34,979 bases of DNA, taken from the IMG/VR virus record IMGVR_UViG_3300025941_000011, positions 1-34,979 of that record; one strand, 5' to 3'. How positions within the stretch are numbered: position 1 is the stretch's first letter; every line of letters begins with the position of its first letter. The stretch is from a virus. The notes beneath the pieces were generated by a model that saw only the letters and a program-made list of their open reading frames with translations, was not told where the DNA came from and ran no database searches. Made by a program: the position numbers and the translations under genes. Positions 34,247-34,979 of the stretch are shown in pieces.

Positions 34247-34979
34247 ATGACCCTGGTACGCAAAACCGCCGCCGGCAAGGTGAGCGGAAGCCTCAGCTAC
34301 GTCCTGAGCGACGCCACGGTGGACCGCTACGGCGACGTGATCGAGCCGAGCGGGTGGATGCTCGACAACTTCCGCCGCCATCCGGTGGCGTTGTTCAACC
34401 ACAACCCCAACCAGGTTGTCGGTAACTGGCGCAATGTGCGGGTAGAGGGCGAGCGACTGCTCGGCGATTTCGAGCCGGCGCCGGCCGGCACGACGCAGAT
34501 AGCGGACGATGTGCGCCGGCTGATCGAGGCTGACCTTCTGGCCGCCACCAGCGTCGGTTTTCTCGGCATCGAGTCGGAGCCCATCGACCCGCAGCGGCCC
34601 GGCGGCGGCACCCGCTACACCAGGCAAGAGCTGCTTGAGACATCGATCGTATCGGTGCCGGCTAATCCGGCGGCACTGCAACTAGCGCGATCCCTCGGGA
34701 TCTCGGACGGCACCATAACCTTGGCCTTCGGCACGCCTGCCGCAACCGGGCCGGGATTGGTGACGAAAATCGGCACTCCTGCCGCGATGAAACCCGCATT
34801 GCGGGGCACTTCCATGACAGACCAACCGACCATCAGTCAGCAAATCGAGGACCGTCAGAACCGGCTTAACGCGGCGCGCGACAAATTGTTCGAGGTGACG
34901 CGCGACCCCGATCACGACATCGAGACGGCAAACGGGCTCAACGCCGAGATTGCCGAACAGGAGCAGCGGCTGTCCTCGC
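34247..34979 (+). CDS. Head maturation protease fused to capsid protein, 5' part (continues at base 1)
   Basis: The frame from ATG 34247 is open to the window end and continues in frame at base 1 to 1314, giving 639 residues. Residues 1-150 are an HK97-type prohead protease (peptidase S78 family): VDRYGDVIEP, His52 (FNHNP), Ser102 (AATSVGF), and Glu131 followed by TSIVSVPANPAA. After a Gly/Thr/Pro linker (151-189), residues 190-250 form the helical scaffold-like start of the capsid protein. An internal ATG at 34814 (Met190) could start a separate capsid protein, with only a weak GGGG site. A fused protease-capsid protein would have to cut itself free during head maturation. Confidence 0.9.
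   Translation, partial: MTLVRKTAAGKVSGSLSYVLSDATVDRYGDVIEPSGWMLDNFRRHPVALFNHNPNQVVGNWRNVRVEGERLLGDFEPAPAGTTQIADDVRRLIEADLLAATSVGFLGIESEPIDPQRPGGGTRYTRQELLETSIVSVPANPAALQLARSLGISDGTITLAFGTPAATGPGLVTKIGTPAAMKPALRGTSMTDQPTISQQIEDRQNRLNAARDKLFEVTRDPDHDIETANGLNAEIAEQEQRLSS
34853..34979. repeat. Right copy of 127-bp terminal direct repeat
   Basis: Identical to 1-127. Removing one copy gives a circle of 34,852 bp and restores the full protease-capsid frame. Confidence 0.95.

Overview
This window looks like one complete genome of a temperate, tailed siphovirus-type phage, written linearly. The first 127 bases are repeated exactly as the last 127 bases, and one open reading frame (head protease plus major capsid protein) runs off the right end and continues in frame at the left end. 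The molecule is therefore best read as a circle (or circularly permuted genome) of 34,852 bp. The GC-rich composition, the frequent GTG/TTG starts and the piece of an alphaproteobacterial-type tRNA-Pro(UGG) at the attachment site suggest an alphaproteobacterial host, perhaps of the Hyphomicrobiales. The host is an inference.

Layout, read as a circle. Packaging (31338-34227, +): HNH endonuclease, a PD-(D/E)XK-type nuclease, and small and large terminase. Head and neck (34247 to end, then 1-5943, +): protease-capsid fusion, Ig-domain protein, small linker gene, HK97-type portal, collagen-like protein, head-tail connector, head closure, tail terminator and gp10-like protein. Tail (5955-20208, +): tube protein, assembly chaperones, 797-residue tape measure, tail-tip proteins including a 900-residue hub-like protein, a tandem pair of duplicated genes, a 947-residue fibre with a C-terminal S74 chaperone, a SPRY-domain protein, and a string of small genes with one two-helix membrane protein that is a holin candidate. 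Nearly all these genes overlap at ATGA/GTGA/TGATG junctions, so they form one long late operon bounded by UUCG-loop terminators. No endolysin could be recognised.

Lysogeny (20301-23365, mostly -): a secreted cysteine-containing protein, the attachment site (5' half of a tRNA-Pro gene with a promoter-like sequence in front and 19-bp arm repeats on both sides), a tyrosine integrase started from TTG, an overlapping HTH (excisionase-like) gene, a small XRE-type repressor and palindromic operators of the form GTG-N8-CAC.

Early region (23366-31266, +): a second HTH protein, several small unknown genes, two HNH proteins, a RuvC-like resolvase, a YqaJ-type exonuclease and a RecT-like annealing protein (a recombination pair), a DUF1376 replication protein that seems to carry an iteron-type origin inside its own gene, and a possible late regulator directly before the packaging genes.

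The most unusual points are the three-part protease/scaffold/capsid fusion, the attachment site that supplies the 5' half and possibly the promoter of a tRNA, the long out-of-frame overlap between the HTH gene and integrase, the tandem tail-gene duplication with a variable centre, modules shared between the collagen-like head gene and the tail fibre, a Gln in place of the usual acidic residue in the exonuclease, and the iteron-like repeats.
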